NCBI GenBank assembly: GCA_048213135.1
Contig: PS015295.1
Location: 14,449 to 78,448 of the forward strand
Reading direction: 5' to 3'
DNA: 64,000 nt
Source of the DNA: Reclinomonas americana ATCC 50394
Lineage: Eukaryota; Jakobida; Jakobea; Jakobida
Part shown: positions 62,438-64,000 of the stretch, in pieces
Position numbering within the stretch: position 1 is the stretch's first letter
Layout: every line of letters starts with the position of its first letter
The notes under the pieces: model-generated
The model's input: only the letters and a program-made list of their open reading frames with translations
Database searches by the model: none
What the model was told of the DNA's origin: nothing
Position numbers and translations under genes: made by a program

Positions 62438-64000
62438 TGTCGCTGGCCGCACCCTCCAGCAACCTGGTGCTCTCCCAGAACTGCCTCACACTTCCACGGT
62501 TTGCGATCACACTCACTCTCACACTCTCACTCTGACTCTCAGTCAGACATGGGACCAACGCGTGCTCTCTCTCTCTCTCAATNNNNNNNNNNNNNNNNNN
62601 NNNNNNNNNNNNNNNNNNNNNNNNNNNNNNNNNNNNNNNNNNNNNNNNNNNNNNNNNNNNNNNNNNNNNNNNNNNNNNNNNNNNNNNNNNNNNNNNNNNN
62701 NNNNNNNNNNNNNNNNNNNNNNNNNNNNNNNNNNNNNNNNNNNNNNNNNNNNNNNNNNNNNNNNNNNNNCTTCATCAGCGTGCACGTCGTGACGGGAAGT
62801 TTGTACAGTCGCGTATGCGAGCGCTGCAGCAGCAGTTGTTGGAGGAGCAGGAGCAGGAACAGGAGGAGAGGGGAGTGCAGTGGGCGGATCCACCGGCGTC
62901 CTCGTATGGAGGCGTGGCGGCGTCGAGTGAGGCCGATCCGGGCGCAGAGTTTGACGATCCGTTTCTCATGCAGCTGGAGCAGATGCGGCTGGCGCAGGCG
63001 GAGCGGCTGCGCGAGTTGGAGGAGCGCATGTATGGTCGACCGGTGATGCAGGATATGATGGCGGGCAATGGGAACGGCAATGGTGGTAATGTGGTCCGTG
63101 GAGAGCCGGAGTATGAGCTGGAGTCGGATCGGTGGAATGCGTTGCATCGGCGAGTGGGAGCGCGACGTGCCGACGCACTGCAAAAGCCGACCCGGCATGC
63201 GTGGCAGGAGGCGCGTATCAACGACGGCGATCTGTTTGCGGATGAGTTGCCGAGTTTCGTCTTCCGTCGATGCGCGATGTCGTGTCGTATTTTTGCTGAC
63301 CGATCATTCAGTCACGGTGCCGGTCGATGGCGGACAGCGTCGTGTTGCCGACAGCATGGTCTGTGGGGTGCGACTGTTCTCCGTGGAGGAGTTCACGCGC
63401 GTCGAGCTCACACTATATTTCTTCGTGACAGGACTCGGATGCCGGTGGCGAGAATCCGCTGTTCATGTCCACCATTCGCTCCATCAGTGGCATTGGTGGT
63501 CCGTCGAAGACGCGTCACGATGATGGGACGGCGTTTGTGGATTACGACGATGAGTTGTCGCCACGGCCACGGTCACCATCGCGTCTGCCCAGACCATTGG
63601 CCCGACAAGTGGCCACTGCGGGCACCAATACCGGCGCCGGGACCGGTGGCAGTGGATCGGCGGCATCGTCGGGCACTCCATCGGCGCGCGAACTGATTCG
63701 ACTCGCCGACGAAGAGGTGCAGCGTGATCCACTGGACAGGGCACCTCCGCCACCACGGTGGCAATCCAGCAAGGCCGACATGGACTTTGATGACACGGAG
63801 TCACCGCCAGTGGTGGCGCCGTCGGGTCCACGCTGGCAGAGCAGTGCCGTCGGTGGACAGCCAACTCGACACGCGGTGGGTGGCGGACGTGCCGCCGCTG
63901 TGGAGTCTGTGTTCCCGTCCTCGTCGGACGGAGGCGTCGACGGAGACGATCTCGTCAAGCCACGCGCTGCATCGGTGCCACCGCGATGGCAGAGTGCCGC
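62438..64000 (+). CDS. Partial gene: Arg/Glu helical, low-complexity protein with repeated PRWQS motif
   Basis: Start MSLAAPSSNLVLSQNCLTLP, then an N gap (62583-62769). Next is a long helical exon (MRALQQQLLEEQEQEQEERG; LMQLEQMRLAQAERLRELEE) with WNALHRRVGARRADALQKPT. A small exon TVPVDGGQRRVADSM precedes DSDAGGENPLFMSTIRSISG and DDGTAFVDYDDELSPRPRSP. The rest is Ser/Pro/Gly-rich with a motif seen three times: PPPPRWQSSK (about 63747), GPRWQSSA (about 63822) and PPRWQSA at the window edge. The gene continues past 64000. No family recognised; the tryptophan motif in disordered sequence may be a binding site. Confidence 0.6.

Overview
The window is nuclear DNA of a unicellular eukaryote. Genes are split by many short spliceosomal introns (mostly about 50-110 nt), lie only tens to a few hundred bases apart on both strands, and are interrupted by dinucleotide microsatellites and runs of N. 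The products are eukaryotic: ribosomal protein L13a, delta-tubulin, enkurin, a PRP38B-type splicing factor, GID4, a PIP kinase, CLN3/battenin, GlcNAc-transferase II, a MAPEG enzyme, a Rho-like GTPase and a class A DnaJ. Delta-tubulin plus enkurin point to a cell that builds flagella. The sequence alone does not fix the lineage; a free-living flagellate protist is the safest reading.

Layout. 1-3.2 kb: a (CA)n tract and a minus-strand secretory/membrane protein with a duplicated ectodomain. 3.5-6.1 kb: a decayed R2-like non-LTR retrotransposon (reverse transcriptase, zinc knuckle, PD-D endonuclease) with near-identical ~100 bp repeats on both sides. 7-9.4 kb: a two-TM protein and a SERF-like protein. 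9.4-13.6 kb (minus): delta-tubulin and PRP38B. 13.7-22.1 kb: a very large TPR/helical-repeat protein. 23-30 kb: coiled-coil protein, MGAT2, DnaJ, zinc ribbon, MAPEG. 30-41.5 kb: Rho-like GTPase, lumenal TPR protein, a His-tailed one-TM protein, GID4, a Q-rich protein, a multi-TM protein, enkurin. 41.6-44.4 kb: RPL13A and a membrane protein. 44.4-54.7 kb (minus): a polyglutamine coiled-coil protein, a thioredoxin-fold membrane protein and a PIP kinase. 54.8-64 kb: a GNAT acetyltransferase, an unidentified gene, CLN3, a hypothetical gene, and a partial gene leaving the window.

The genes do not form one pathway. They do share a layout: divergent pairs whose start codons are about 50-100 nt apart, and convergent pairs whose stops are about 30-80 nt apart. 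The most unusual signal is in splicing. More than twenty introns, on both strands and in more than a dozen genes, begin with GTTGCG. Several of these are fixed by reading phase plus protein homology (DnaJ J-domain, MGAT2, thioredoxin fold, PIP kinase, CLN3). They coexist with GTGAGT/GTGCGT donors and at least one well-supported GC-AG intron.

Limits: 16 N runs cut many genes, so some exons are missing. Exon boundaries were read by eye from splice signals and phase, and several large genes are described but not identified. CDS coordinates give the genomic span from start to stop codon, introns included.
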